DNA of 62,000 nt from Gnetum montanum (lineage: Eukaryota; Streptophyta; Gnetopsida; Gnetales; Gnetaceae): contig MNCI01004529.1 of assembly GCA_015680685.1 (NCBI GenBank), forward strand, positions 581,159-643,158, given 5' to 3'. A program made the position numbers and the translations under genes. The notes under the pieces were generated by a model that worked only from the letters and a program-made list of their open reading frames with translations, had not been told where the DNA came from and made no database searches. Within the stretch, counting starts at the first letter, position 1. Each line of letters starts with the position of its first letter. Shown piece after piece: positions 33,561 through 45,586 of the stretch.

Positions 33561-33985
33561 AGTAATGGTAAGTAGGTTTATAATTTTTACCTTGACTTGT
33601 TGATTGTTTTATTGGTTATCTTTATAAATACTAATGGCTAGAAAATTTTTGAATGGATGTTACTAAAAATCTTTATTTATCCAAAGAAATCCACACTTTA
33701 TCTTATAAGGCATTAAGTTACAAATGAAGAGAAATGATTTTAATGGACATTAAATTGAATTATCTTAAGAAAGGATCAATAAACAAGAACCAAGAATATA
33801 CAAGGTAAGATTAGGTAAGTTTGATTATTAAATAGAACATATATGTCTTGTGATGCAACTCATATCATTATGATCTACCTTACTTATTAGATTATAAAAG
33901 TTCAATCTATTTTTAAAAGGTTTTTACTAGTGATAGAATGATTTGAGTTGGGACCCGTATATGTAATTCATGAATAGTTTAATAA
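33561..33985 (+). other. Element E interior, no gene recognised
   Basis: AT-rich, stop-rich sequence between the gag remnant and the 287-bp repeats. I found no pol motif. Confidence 0.4.
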
Positions 33986-34845
33986 AAGCATCATTTCAAA
34001 TGGATTTTCTTGTGAATTATCTAGTATATACATTTGAATCATAAATACCACTAATAGAATACCTTGAATTCCACAAGTCTTCATACTTGATCTTAGAAGT
34101 TCTGTAGATGATTATTAGTGCATAATTTGTAGCTTCATTCTATCTTGGAAAAATTAGAAATGCATTTCTACAAGGAGCTAAATGATCCTAAACACCTCAA
34201 GGGAAGAATACCATTCTCTTCACAATAGATAAGATATGATAAAATATTCTGGTTTTGAACATCCAAAGGAAAATTATTATGCTATGTTGATATCTATATT
34301 GAAAATTTTAAAATTTTATCCTTTATTATGAGATATTACTAATGGAAGGCTTTGGTTTCAAAAGTCTCCATACTTGATCTTGGTATGGTATTACAAATAT
34401 ATTGATATGAAGCACAATTTGATGAGATTTAAGGATGCATATCTACAAAGGCATGATGGCCCATGAAAAGACATTTAAGTAATAGATGAAGACTATTATT
34501 GTTGCAGTGATTTTTTGATTCTTAATGTCTGATCAAAATGTCCTTTTCAAAATGGGTTCCTTGTTAACTGTCTAGGAAGAAATTTCCTGCTATACACATT
34601 AAAAATATTTGCATCTTCATTTTTAAAGGATATCACTAACGGAAGACCTTATTCTTCACACTTGATCTTCGAATTTCTATGTAGGTGATTTTTGTAGAAT
34701 ATATTGCTAATCAGCTCCATTCTATTTTTTTTTGATAAATCATGATTATAATAAAATAGCATGAAGATCCTAAAAGACTCAAGGAAAGAATACCAATCTC
34801 TCTACAATATATGCATTTTGACCAAAGAGACTAGGAAGAAATACA
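33986..34845 (+). repeat. Three-copy degenerate repeat, about 287-bp period (element E)
   Basis: Units are anchored by ataccactaatagaa..cttgatctt at about 34051, 34333 and 34629. Copies 1 and 3 also share gatcctaaa..ctcaaggaaagaatacca (34187, 34765), 2 x 287 nt apart. Confidence 0.65.
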
Positions 34846-35907
34846 AGCACATATGCAAGGACAGCCTATACCTCATTAATAGTTATCATCTTATAGGCCA
34901 TCAATGTAGGGGGAGCCTTTTAAGACTCTTAGCAAAAGACACTCAAGCAGTAAGACTTCCTACTTCAATAGCCATAGCTAAAAATGAACAAGAAGAGAAC
35001 TATTCATTTGAGAGTATAGTAAAGTATCTAAGATAAAAGTATGAGCTAATTTTGGTCAAGATATCTTTTGGATATTTTACCTTGTGATGTATTTCTTAGT
35101 AGTAGTATTTAAAATTGACATGGCTATATACAAGTTTCTTTATGAACATCTTGTTAAGGATATGTTTGGTTGTTTTTGATCTTTTAAGATATTTAGCATG
35201 ATAAGTTATGTTACTTTAACCTTTCTTGTGAGTATTTGATCTAATTATTTAAAGTTGAATATGCATGTATTTACTCTCCTACCATGGAATTTCTATGCCT
35301 TATCTTTTTATTGATGTTTCAAAATGAGTACTATAGTAGGAGATTATAGAATCATGAGATATTACTTTATTTGCCACCAATGGGATAATCGATTTAAAAA
35401 AAGGTTACATGATTCTCAATGCTTAAACTTTGGACTTTTGCCTTTAGTTCTAAATACTCTTGGACATCAATACAAAGGCTTGGCTTAGTTGTGTTTGGAT
35501 TAGTTATGCCTTATTAATTTTAACTTTTTTTGATAAGAGATATGGGGTAGCTGTTAATCTAATCTGGTTTGTTATCCTAGGTCCTATGAAATCAATGCTA
35601 AAGGATGCGAACTCTTTAACTGATAGCCATCATGTTTCTTCCTTAGATAAATGCTTGCATCTCTATGGGATTGTTCTATTATTAAAATTTGATGGAACTT
35701 TATTGTAAATATATGGGTTGGTCCTTAGCATTTTCCCCACCTTTTTTAGGTTCTATCCAAAAAGGGGGAATATTTTTGTGATTGATTTTGCTATATCTAT
35801 ATTTACATTTGTGTCATTTAACTTTCACATAATTCTATGTGTGATATTTCTTTAGGATATACTAATCTATTTTCTTAAGTTTTGAACATCACCAAAAAGG
35901 GGAAGAT
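34846..35907 (+). other. Element E 3' interior and polypurine tract
   Basis: No coding motif seen. It holds two purine tracts, ccaaaaagggggaa (about 35757) and ccaaaaaggggaaga (35892-35906). The second adjoins the 3' LTR and is the likely plus-strand primer. The first may be a duplicated tract. Confidence 0.5.
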
Positions 35908-37047
35908 TATTAACGTTTTGGTATGTCAAAACCTTAAAGAAAATGGAGAATGTAGAATGTATGTGTGATTGTAGTCTTGTAGGACCATGAAAGAATGAAC
36001 AAGGACTTCAAATGGAGATTCAAGACTTCAAAAACAAGAGCCACAATGATGAAATGAAGACTTAAGTGGACAAGATGAGAGCATGGATGGAAATAGAGTC
36101 TGCAAGCCAAATGAAAATGTTCTGAGGATTGATAAGATGTCAAAATGACAAATGAATGCTCCATATGTCAAAGTATAAAAGTAGAGTAAATGTCTTACAA
36201 AAATAGTAGATGTCTATCCTAAAGAATAGATGCCTCATGGTAGACATCTCACTATAAATGTCTCCACTTTCAGGTAGATGTCTATTTTGCATTATGGCTA
36301 GTTGTAGTTAGACATTTTATCCTTAAAGTAAATGTCTAAACTAGCTGTTTAGTAGCTATTGCATGAATTCTGAGGAGTTTTTGAAAACTCAAAGGGTATA
36401 ATACAAAGTTGAATTCTTGGGAAATTTGCAAGCAATGTTCATTGTAAAATCTATCCATGGCTACTTAAAGATCTTTTTGTTTGTTCTTAATTATATTATC
36501 TTTTGTATGTATTGGTTGTATTGAGCCTCATTACAAGAACTCTATAAATCAAGTTACACTTTCCTTGATCTTTTTCTTTCTTTCTTTGTAGCCTTGTGGG
36601 GTTGATGTGCTTCTTGTGGGAAGGCATCTTCGTTGAGCTTATTAGGACCTTCTAAGGTTGAGTGGGTTTGCAGTGACAAAATACTTTGATGTGGAGCTTA
36701 CATTTGTAAAGGTTATGGGATCCTTTAAACCACATTTTGAGCTTGNGCATTTGTAAAGGTTATGGGATCCTTTAAACCACATTTTGAGCTTGTTGGGACC
36801 TTGTGGGATTGAGTGGTTTTGCAACGATGAAACACTCTAGAGCAAAGCTCAAAACTTATAAAGGTTATGATGCCATTCAAACCATATTTTTAAGGAATAA
36901 AATCTAGAGGTTTGCACAGATTATACCCTCCAAGTATGAGCATACCCAAGTTGGAAAACCATGTAAAAAATTATCTTTGATTTTGGTGGTTGTAGTAATT
37001 TTAATTGGGGAACTTATTCAACCATTCTTCTAAGTTCTTGATCCACA
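35908..37047 (+). repeat. 3' LTR of element E
   Basis: It aligns with 31123-32215. It is inflated by about 47 nt at a single-N join (36746), where 45 nt are duplicated. The matching part of the 5' LTR is single-copy, so the true LTR is close to 1.09 kb. Confidence 0.88.
36701..36792. other. Probable assembly join: 45-nt identical duplication around one N
   Basis: 36701-36745 and 36748-36792 are identical, separated by N at 36746 and one G. The 5' LTR has the segment once. It looks like two overlapping contig ends that were not merged. Confidence 0.8.
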
Positions 37048-37600
37048 CCTCTTCTAATTCAAAAAACTTGTTAAATTTCTTTAGCCAACTTGCAAAAGCA
37101 TTAGTATCATCCACACCATTGAAAGTCTTCAATTCCACATATGGGAGTCTTGTAGCATTTATGAATGCTCTAGTAAGACTTACTTCATATTTATCATCAA
37201 GCTTGTAATGAGAAGAATTCAATGTCAATGAAATATTAGCACTTAGACATGAGGGATTGGATTCCATTTACATGGAATCCTAGGCTAAAGGGTTTCCATA
37301 ATTCCATAGCTGGAATGTTCTTCCTCATTTGCTTTCCCTCCACCTAGTCATGAAACTTCATTGTCATCATTCCAACATGAATGCTCATTATCATCACAAG
37401 TTTGAATATAATTGGGACTAACATTCCAATCTACCTTGGCACTAATCTCATCTAATCATGCAACCATTTGTTGAAAGGTACATTTCATGCTTTCCATGCC
37501 TTTGTTTAAGGCTTGAAACTATTTTTTCTGAGGCACCATCTAAAATTGATACAAAAATCCACAACCAAATTCTAATAACAATAAACCTATTTCTATAATA
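37048..37600 (-). pseudogene. Element C gag N-terminal part
   Basis: The minus-strand open piece 37267-37053 ends in LPYVELKTFNGVDDTNAF followed by ASWLKKFNKFFE. This is the conserved gag pattern (a short target-like strand, then W-L-x-K-x-x-x-F-F) of plant Ty3/gypsy elements. Upstream (higher coordinates) a broken start region reads KGMESMKCTFQQMVA. It is cut at 37048 by element E; the remaining gag is at 31122 and below. Confidence 0.75.
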
Positions 37601-37604
37601 CCAA
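37593..37604 (-). promoter_or_regulatory. Primer-site remnant of element C
   Basis: On the minus strand it reads TTGGTATTATAG, next to the inner edge of the 5' LTR. It is close to TGGTATCAGAG, the initiator tRNA-Met site, with transitions. Confidence 0.5.
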
Positions 37605-37922
37605 TAATTTTGGAGAAGGATCACTTCATATTTCTTTAACCTTTCAAACACATACCAAATCCAAAATATATGAAAATAATTAAATTAATAGAAAATAAGA
37701 AAACTAGCTATCTTCAATTAATCAAAAAGATGATAACAATTACAATGGTTTCATAACCCACAAACATTTCAAATCACGCACACACTCAATGATATTGTAA
37801 AGTATGAGGCTCTAAAACCATACAATGATTAACCTTAATGCAAGGCACAATCAGTTTAGATCTTTCCCATAGTACAAGACTAAGATCCACACACATTAGA
37901 GTCACAATGGCCAAAACTCACA
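37605..37922 (-). repeat. 5' LTR of gypsy element C
   Basis: Partner of 6677-6960. Shared phrases are agaaaactagctatct (about 37690), tgaggctctaaaacca (about 37805) and gagtcacaatggccaaaactcaca at the outer end. Confidence 0.7.
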
Positions 37923-38069
37923 ATTGACCAAGAGATGCATACACAACTCTTTGACAATCTCTTTTCGAAACTCTTATGCCACACTCATATCATAAAACAT
38001 GAAATAGAAAATAATATTTATCAATTACAAGACAAAAACCCTTGAAATTTTTTTTCATAATCAACTTTA

Positions 38070-38334
38070 AGATTAAAAATTATAGATGAATTTTGCAAGG
38101 AATTTTTTAAATTTCTAAAACAAAAGGATCAAGTACATAAACTAGAATCATCTTATATAAATGATTCCATCATTAAATATCCTGAGAGTATTAATAGTTT
38201 TTTTAGCAAATTATTTTTCTTATATTTTTTCTTTTGAAGGTTTTAGCAAGGAATTCTTATAGGCCTCTAGTACACATGTTTCTTATCTTATAACAAAAGT
38301 GCATCAAAGTATTCTTGAAGAAGAAATTACAATG
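38070..38334 (+). mobile_element. L1 LINE fragment joined to the CCR4-like retrocopy
   Basis: It aligns with 43010-43260 of the long L1 copy, the region just upstream of RT. Shared landmarks are aattttttaaattt, gcatcaaagtattcttgaagaagaaattacaat. The match ends exactly where the CCR4-like reading frame begins (atggaagagaatccaag). Confidence 0.75.
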
Positions 38335-39470
38335 GAAGAGAATCCAAGAATGAGAATGAAAGTTGCAACATACAACATGCTTGCAAGATCCTCAGTGAGT
38401 AAGAAACAACATCCGTTATGTCCACCATGGGCCTTGGATTGGCACAAATATCGATATCCATGAATTTTAGCATAATTAAAAGAATTGGATTATAATGTTT
38501 TATGCCTACAAGAATTCTTGCCATGGGAACTCCTATACCAGTTTGAACTAGATTTGGAAAAGTTGGAATATAGAGGTATTTATAAGCAAAAATGTCCTTA
38601 TGGAAGTTCTTCTTTTGAGACATATAGATTAGCTTATTGTAGAAATCACAACATGGATGGTTATGCAATCTTCTATGAAGATGCTAAGTTTGAATTAAAA
38701 TAAAGATTTGAATGGAGTATAGAAGATATGATTTTTGAAATTCGAGATCTTCAAGTGATGGGAAAGAAAGAACAATCAAGATTTCAGAAAAATCACATAG
38801 CCTTGGCAGTGATTCTAAGAATCCAGTTATCAAGAAGATGTGTATGTGTAGTCAACACACATTTAATTTACAAATCAACATGTTTATATGTTAGACTATG
38901 TCAAGGAGCATACCTGATTAAGTAAATAGAGAAAAGTTTGAAAAATAAGTTATTCCTAAGCTATATCGATCTAGCGTCATTTATTCTTTGTGAAGACTTA
39001 AATGCAAAAGTTGGAAGTGGTGTTTATTAGTTCTTAAAATATCGATGTGTAAAAGAATCTTTGGAAGATGAACCTAATTTGAAGAAGATGTTTCCATCAA
39101 TTCAACATGCAATTCCATTAGCTAGTGCATATTCTACTTATTTTGAATCTTCAATAAAGAAATCAATAGAATTTAGGAATAGATGATGTTGATGGATAGT
39201 TCTCATCAAGAACCATAGTTTACCACTTACTTTGCTATGATTAATGAAGATGGATCAACAAAATTTTTTATTGAGACTTTGGATTATATTTGGTACAATG
39301 TCTGATTTTTCCAAGTTACCAAATTACTAGAATTAATTTCTATAGAAGAAGTTGAGAAGAATCAAGATCAAGCCTTTCCATCCCAAATAAGACCATCTAA
39401 GCATATACCACTTATGGAAAAATTTCAATTAGTTCCATCAATTCATAAGGTTGATTAAGATCAGGAAGTA
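38335..39470 (+). pseudogene. CCR4-like deadenylase retropseudogene (EEP domain)
   Basis: Plant CCR4-homolog proteins are EEP-fold nucleases that shorten mRNA poly(A) tails. The translation keeps the motifs in order: KVATYNML near the start, VLCLQEF (catalytic Glu region, 38487-38515), a DGYAIFY block (38655), CVVNTHL (about 38850), a LCEDLNAKVGSGVY block in place of GDFNS..G (38990-39030), SAYSTYF, LDYIWYN near 39285, and a last block PSKHIPL where SDH is expected. No intron interrupts it over 1.1 kb. At least eight stops are present and two catalytic-type positions have changed. The intronless form and the LINE sequence at its 5' edge indicate a processed copy. No poly(A) tail was found. 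Confidence 0.8.
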
Positions 39471-39905
39471 TCTCACCTTTACTTTTATTTATAATCTTAT
39501 TATTTTTTTCATTATTTAATTTATATTTTTTTAGATGAATAAAATATATGAGGTAATGGAATTAAGGAATAAAGAACTTTCCTCGCCTTCACTTGGGTAA
39601 CCAAACATGAGTTGCACCTTGTGTGACCTTGGTTAGGACCAAGGATTGGTGACTAGTAGATCTTTAATTCACCTCTTGTCATTATCTTAAAAAATGAGGT
39701 AAGTATTAAGAAAATAATAATTAAATTTTTATACATTTTTCTCACATATATTTTGTTCACAAAATGAGCAAGAAACAACTCCAAGTTCAAAGAAGAAATC
39801 AAATTATTGAAGTACAAGATCAGAATAGAAGCATTGGAGCTTGAAAGAGATTATGAACATGGACTCGTTTGAGGAAGAATGAAACCTAAGGGGGGTAGAT
39901 TATCA
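39471..39905 (+). other. Unassigned sequence ending in a retroelement 3' end
   Basis: The last 150 nt read as the tail of a polyprotein (TRLRKNET) followed by a purine tract aaggggggta (39890-39899) and then an LTR. The 280 nt before that show nothing recognisable. Confidence 0.45.
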
Positions 39906-40475
39906 TGTTCCTATTTCCAAATGATGGTGCAACATAATGAAGATGGTGCCTCTTCATAACAAGTGTTATTGTTAGCATAACAAGACTTGAAAGGGAAGTT
40001 GTAATTGAGACCCAAAAGGGTGCATTGTAATAACGGATGTGTCTCTTGAGGTAACCTTTGGGGATTTGACCAAAGGCATCTATACCTCAACTTAGAGCTC
40101 ACGACAAGCATGGAGTGGTAGAGCTAGTACAGGTAAGTCATAGGAGCCAAGTGAAGCAGGATAGGAAGTGGAATTGTCATCCCTTCTGGCCAAGTTATAG
40201 GCCTAACCATGGTAACAATGTTAAATTGCCTCTAAGGAATAGATGCAAAAGAAAGAAAATCCCAAAGAACACTATTAGATCATGATCCAGATACTCTATG
40301 TCATATCAATAAAGCATTCTTTTCTTTCTCTTTCTGCACTTTCTCTATTATTTCCTTTATGTATAATGTCAAATGTTACTTCTATTTGATATTTGGTATT
40401 TTGTCTTCTTATGCATAATGTCTAATATAACGTATATTTGATGTTTTCCATGACATTTGAGGGTGGGATATCACA
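39906..40475 (+). repeat. LTR (about 570 bp) with upstream polypurine tract
   Basis: It begins TGTTCCTATTTCC right after a purine tract and ends GGGATATCACA at 40475. An AATAAAGC signal lies near 40308. No partner LTR is in the window, so this is the 3' LTR of an element whose 5' side was lost. The L1 copy starts at the next base. Confidence 0.55.
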
Positions 40476-40499
40476 ACTATTTTTCATATTTGTTATTTT

Positions 40500-41330
40500 T
40501 CTAAATCATTTTTTCTTATCAAATTGGCCAATTCTGAAATGGCTGAGAAATCCTTGGATCCTAAAGTTTTTATGGATCAACACAATACTTTTATTTCTTA
40601 AGAATGGAAAGTGAATTTTAATCCCAGTTCTTCTAATTATTCTAATGTTTCTTGCTACATTGAATTAGAACATGTTCCTCTTATTTTTCAAAATGTTGAA
40701 AGCAAAACTGTTAATAGCATTGGTACAATTCTAAAAACAAAGTTAAAAAACATTGCTAGATGATCTTTACCACACATTATTTTGTAGAGATTAACTTATG
40801 ACAAAGAAAAAATAAATTAAAACTCAAGGTCAATAATTAGTATTTTTCCCAGAAAATTACATACTATAATTTGCGAAGACGTTATGATTATTATTGTCAT
40901 CAAGTCCATGTTATGGGATTTATCTTTTTATTCATAAGAAAAAGAAATAACAATTTTTAGAAAAGTCAAATAATGGAAATTTTCAACAAGACTAAATAAA
41001 ATCTTTTTTTAACATCTTCTGAATCTTTTACTTATAATTTTAAATCTAAAGATGCTCGTAAACTCTTGATATCTAAAGAGAATTCCTTCTCAAAAAAATA
41101 AAAATAAAAAAACCTTTTTTTAGCATCGAATAACAATGAAAGGGCTAATACAAAAGGATTTCATTTAGTGCAACACAAAATTTAGAGGATTGTAGATACT
41201 AATTTCAATTAAAAACCTCTAAGGTGTCTTCTTCTCTTTATACTTCTCTACTACTATTTCAAGTATTTTCTCATCAAACAAATCTTTTTTACCTATTAGT
41301 GACATGGGTTGAATAACAAATAGTGAGTTT
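40500..41330 (+). pseudogene. L1 ORF1 remnant, first copy
   Basis: Same DUF4283-like region as 5365-5760, from a ttctaaatcatttt start to a cctattagtgacatgggttga end. It aligns with 41581-42400 at an offset of exactly 1080 nt at its start. It lacks the N-terminal 230 nt that the second copy has. Stops throughout. Confidence 0.65.
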
Positions 41331-41344
41331 GAAAAGTCAAGAAT

Positions 41345-42400
41345 AATGATATGAAAATGGTGATAATAATGTCTTCAAATTATAGAGACTATGAAGGATT
41401 CTGCAAATTTTGATTTTGTTTTACCTAATGATTTATATGAGTCTCTATCAAAACATATTAGTTCTGGATATATCATTTTACATATTCTTGGATTTATTCA
41501 CCTAAACAACAATTTAGCACTAGTCATTTAGACTATCCTTAAACCTTATGGAATGACTATTTTACATGGATATTATTTTTCTAAATCATTTTTACTTATT
41601 AAACTAGCTAATTTTGAAATAGTTGAGAAATCCTTGGATGCTAAAGGTTTTATGAATCAACGCAATACTTTTATTGCTCAAAAATAGAAATTGGATTTTA
41701 ATTTTATTTCTTCTAATTATTCTAAAGTTCCTTGTAGAATTAAATTAGAAAATATTCCTCTTATTCTTCAAAATGTTGAAAGTGAAATTATTAGTAACAT
41801 TGGTACAATCCTTAAAATAAAGTAAAAAGAACAATACTAAGTGATTTGCAGCACATACATTATTTTCTAGAGATTGATTTACAACAGAGGAAGACTAACT
41901 TAATACTCAAGGTTAGTAATAAGTATTTTTCATAGAAAATTACAAGTATAATTTATGAGGATTTTGTAGTTATTGTCATGGTGAAGGTCATGTTATTGGA
42001 ATTTATTCTCTTTTTTATAAAAAAAGTTAGTTGTGAAGAAACAAAACAAAAATTTTCCAAAAAGGAAAAAAATGGGAATTTCCAGAAGGCACAAATGAAA
42101 TCCTCTTCAATAAGTTCTCACATTTTACAAATCCTTTTAAATCTAAAGGTGCTAGTAAATGCTCGATATCTAAAGAGAATTCCTCTTTAGGGAAAAAATA
42201 CTTTTTTTAGCCAGGGCTATTAATTAAAGTGCTAATACAAAAGGATTTTTCTTAGTGTAACTAAAAAATAAGAGGACTACAAATACTAATTTTAATTCAA
42301 AAATCCCAAGGTATCTACTTCTCTCTCTACTTCTACTACTAGTTCAGATGCTTTCTCACCAAATAATGCCTTTTTACCTAATATACTATCTCAAAAATAG
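41345..42400 (+). pseudogene. L1 ORF1 remnant, second copy
   Basis: This copy includes the N-terminal part (41390-41570: a VLPNDLYESLSKHISSGYI-like reading that matches 5140-5220), the DUF4283-like core, and a Ser/Thr-rich tail (42310-42350, SLSTSTTSSDAFSPN). Only short pieces are open, such as 41978-42190. It is followed by degenerate endonuclease-proximal sequence. Confidence 0.65.
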
Positions 42401-43000
42401 AATATTGATGTAATTTTAACGAAAATTAATTTCTTTCTAAAGTTAGCTCTTTATTCTTATATTATTCAAATGAAAAAAAATTATACTTAGTGTAATTATC
42501 AACAACGAAATGTTAAAATTTATTGTCAACTTGATAGATTTGGCATTTCTAATGTTTCATCTTAGAAGTTTGCAAATAAAGTAAAAGTGCATACATATGT
42601 TACTTTATTAGATCATTTTCTTATCAATATTTTTCTCTTTAAGATTAATTTTTCCTCTTTTCAAAACTAAGAGCTTTTTTGTTTGAATTCGAATATCTTC
42701 ATAGAACCCAATGGGAAAAATATTTTAAAGTCTTTGTGGAATGTTAAAAAAATATTGATTGGTGGCATCAAAGTATTTGTAGAGTTAGAAATTCTGCTAG
42801 ATGGTTTAGAAAGTAATTTGCTAAGTAAAAACATCAAGTTGAAGAAGAGCTTGTAGAATTTATCAGGAAAATAGAAATTCTTTTACACTAGGATCCCTTT
42901 GATTTTCAAACTCAACAAGCCTTGGCAAAACCTCATTATGCTAAACATTGTTGAAATGTTTTGGAAGTTAAAAGTGCTCCCACTAAAAGTCACCTATCTT
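42401..43000 (+). other. L1 copy: collapsed endonuclease and linker
   Basis: About 600 nt stand where about 1.3 kb of endonuclease and linker are expected. Only the end of the endonuclease (a LLDHFLINI-type strand, about 42615) and a VRNSARWF-like linker (about 42785) can be matched. An internal deletion is likely. Confidence 0.5.
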
Positions 43001-44300
43001 GGCTACAAATTGAAGATGAACCTTGTACACAATTTTTTAAATTTTTCAAAGGAAAGTGTCAAGCACCTAAACTAGAATTGATTTATATAAATTATCATAT
43101 CACTATAGATCTTGGGACTATTAAAAATTTTTACTAAATAAATTCTTTGAATTTTTTCTTCTAAATATTTTAGCAAGGAAACCTTTCAGGCTTCTAGTAA
43201 GCATAATTCTCATCTTATAATAGAAGCACATCAAAGTATTTCTTGAAGAAGAAATTACAATAGAAAAAATCAAAGTAGCAACTCTTAATTTAGTAAATAA
43301 TAAAGCTTTAAGATTTGATGGTTTTCAATTGAATTTTTTAAGAAGCATTGGGAAATTATTGAAGATGATCCCTTTTATGTGTTCTAAGAAGTTATTGAAA
43401 AAGTTTCTTTTGGTAAAAATATTAACAAACATGTAATTTATCACTTTCCTAAGAATGCAGATCTTCAACATATTGGTAATTGGAGGCCTATTACTCTTCT
43501 TATCAATACTTATAAAATCATAGATAAATGCATGGGTTGTCAAATTCATAAGGTCATAGAAGATATCATCACACCTTAGCAAATAGGTTTTGTTAAAGGT
43601 AGACATATCTTAAATAATATTATTATAACTTAGGAAGAAATGTAATGGGCTTTTGAGAAAAAGGATATTGTTTTTATTAATTTAGATTATGTTAAAGCTT
43701 ATGATAGGATTAAATGAAAATTTATTATTTCTTATTTCTATAAAATAATATTTGGTGATTATTTTATTCTTCTTATCCATACCCTACTCACTAATGCTAA
43801 TGCTCAAGTTACTACAAATTTTGGATTGAGTTTCTCCTTTTCTCTTCAGCAATCACTTCATCTAGGTTTTTCTCTATCTTCCTATCTTTTTATTATTACT
43901 GCAAACTTTCTTTCACATAGTTTACATTATGATATACAAAGGAAAATCATTAAGAAATCATAAGTGATAATCAAGGTACATAATTGCTTAACATGGACTT
44001 TGCAGATAATTCTTTTTTATAATTAAAAATTCTCTACAACATATCCATATTCTATTAGCTAGATTAAAAGATTATTACATGTTATCTAGCTCTTGTATCA
44101 ATTGGAAAAAATTATTATTTATTGTAATGGTAATTTCGATAAGTGGATTACTCTCAAGCCTTGGGAAATCTTAAAAAAGGATTATGTCTTTAAAATTTTA
44201 GCAATGCCTTTTCTTTTGAGTCTAATCTTACTATTTTGTGAAAGTATGTGGATGATAAAATTAAAAATAAATTTGATAAATGGAAATAAAAAGGCTTCTT
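43000..44300 (+). pseudogene. L1 ORF2 reverse transcriptase, inactive
   Basis: Motifs in order: KHWEIIEDDPF (43345), FPKNADLQHIGNWRPI (43450-43495), GFVKGRHILNNII (43585-43625), a palm motif INLDYVKAYDRI (43675-43710), NAQVTTNFGLSFSFS (43800-43850), and the catalytic box, which reads MDFADN where FADD is expected (43990-44005). The order matches plant L1 ORF2 well. The last catalytic Asp is Asn and stops occur in most segments. A second small fragment of the same RT region lies at 61905-62000. Confidence 0.85.
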
Positions 44301-44684
44301 TTAGTTATTAAGTAGATGCTTTAATCTCCTCATGTTTATTACTCTAGTTATTGAGGCCCTTCTAAAACTTTTTACGATAGAATTAATAATATTATTTGTC
44401 AATTTCTCTAGTCTACTAAGCAACATAGAAAAAGCCTTTTCAAAGTTTCTTGGGATATTTGCATTAGTAGCAAAAAAGATAAAATACTTATCCTCGTTAA
44501 TTGTTATAACCAAAGTATTTCTCTCATAGCAAGATAGATTGCAAAGATCATTGATAAAGATGCTATTTGGATTCCCCTTTTAAGAAATAGACTTATGAAA
44601 GGAAAATCTAAAGATGATAATAGTTGGTCTTCTAATAAATTTCTTCATTGTCTTCTTTTTCCTTAGGTCATTTCTATTCTTGGT

Positions 44685-45586
44685 TGATGAGTCAAGATTT
44701 GCCTGGCCTTGACATTGGAGCCTTGACATTGAAGCCTTAACATCTGATGAATCGTTGTTTTTTGTTTGCTTTGATGTCGGGTACGTGATGTCAAGGCCTA
44801 GTTGCAACGTCAGGTATCTGATGTTGGGGTATATACTATGGCCTAAAAATATAGCACTTGGGCTCCCATTTTGAGTCAGTTTTGCATCAGTTTTTCATAG
44901 TTTTGGCAATAGAGTAGCAGAATTCTTGCAGTTTTATTCCATGATCTTAAAGAAAAATCAGTGAGTGCCCACAGAGTGAATCTGAGTCAATTTTATGAAG
45001 TCTTATTCAACTAGCAATGTACCTAGACATATTCCATGAATAGCAATAAGATCGAGATTGATTCTTATTCATTGTAGCACTTTGACTTAGACTAGATTTA
45101 CTTTCCATGCAATTTACTTTTCATGTACTTAGTTAATATTTACATGTTTATGCATGTTAATTAATTAAGAACATAAGTACAATCGCTTCGAGCATGCATG
45201 TGACTCTTGGTAATCCCAGCAATGCTTAACGTTTAGAACCCAACAACGTTATATGTGTTTAGGATGTGCACAGGAAGTGGGATTAAATACTTATGTTACG
45301 GTATTTGATTATTAATTAGTAATTAGATTAGTTGAATTGATTACAAACTGAGTTTCAACCTATTTTTAATTGTAGAACAATAAAATATAAAATAATAAAA
45401 ATCATATGCCTCACTCTAGACTAAACCATATGTGACAAAGCTATGACTAGTCCAAGTGGGAATATAGTGAATTGTGATTAAGGCATAGTGATGTAGATGT
45501 CACTATTGACCAGATCATGTGTGAACGCTTGTGATTCGTATGGTTGGGCATAGGGATGCCTTGCCACTCATCATTGGCACTCATCA
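44685..45586 (+). repeat. 5' LTR of element B
   Basis: Related to the A-family LTR in structure, but its upstream boxes read gatgtcgggtacgtgatgtca (44776-44796) instead of gatatcgggtacgcgatatc. A TATA-like cctaaaaatata lies near 44841. The end carries a 13-bp duplication (ctcatcattggca twice, 45568-45593), so the true end is 45573 or 45586. Confidence 0.85.

Larger units (their letters stand above)
31123..37047 (+). mobile_element. Gag-only LTR element E (Copia/SIRE-like), nested in element C
   Basis: Paired LTRs (31123-32215 and 35908-37047) lie inside a perfect 5-bp duplication CCTCT (31118-31122, 37048-37052). The primer site TGGTATCAGAT follows the first LTR. Inside are a gag-like remnant with two Cys-His knuckles, a run of about 287-bp repeats, and a purine tract (caaaaaggggaaga) before the second LTR. 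No protease, integrase, RT or RNase H was found in the 3.7-kb interior. It must have depended on another element. The LTR start reads TGTTGACC in the first LTR and has decayed to TATTAACG in the second. Confidence 0.85.
6677..37922 (-). mobile_element. Ty3/gypsy element C, interrupted by elements D and E
   Basis: On the minus strand, in order: a 5' LTR (37605-37922), a tRNA-iMet-like primer site, gag N-terminus (37048-37600), the rest of gag with CCHC knuckle and then protease (29577-31122), and RT (6964-7540), followed by the 3' LTR (6677-6960). Element E (31123-37047) splits gag and element D (7541-29576) splits the start of RT. Taken without inserts, C would be only about 3.3 kb, because RNase H and integrase are absent: RT runs straight into the 3' LTR. 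The two LTRs align over about 300 nt. I could not find a target-site duplication. Confidence 0.75.

Noticed and set aside
6677-37922. Target-site duplication for element C
   Set aside because: The flanking bases at 6672-6676 and 37923-37927 do not match; the ends are too decayed or deleted to call.
38335-39470. Working CCR4-type deadenylase gene
   Set aside because: Many in-frame stops, changed catalytic positions, no introns, and LINE sequence at the 5' border.
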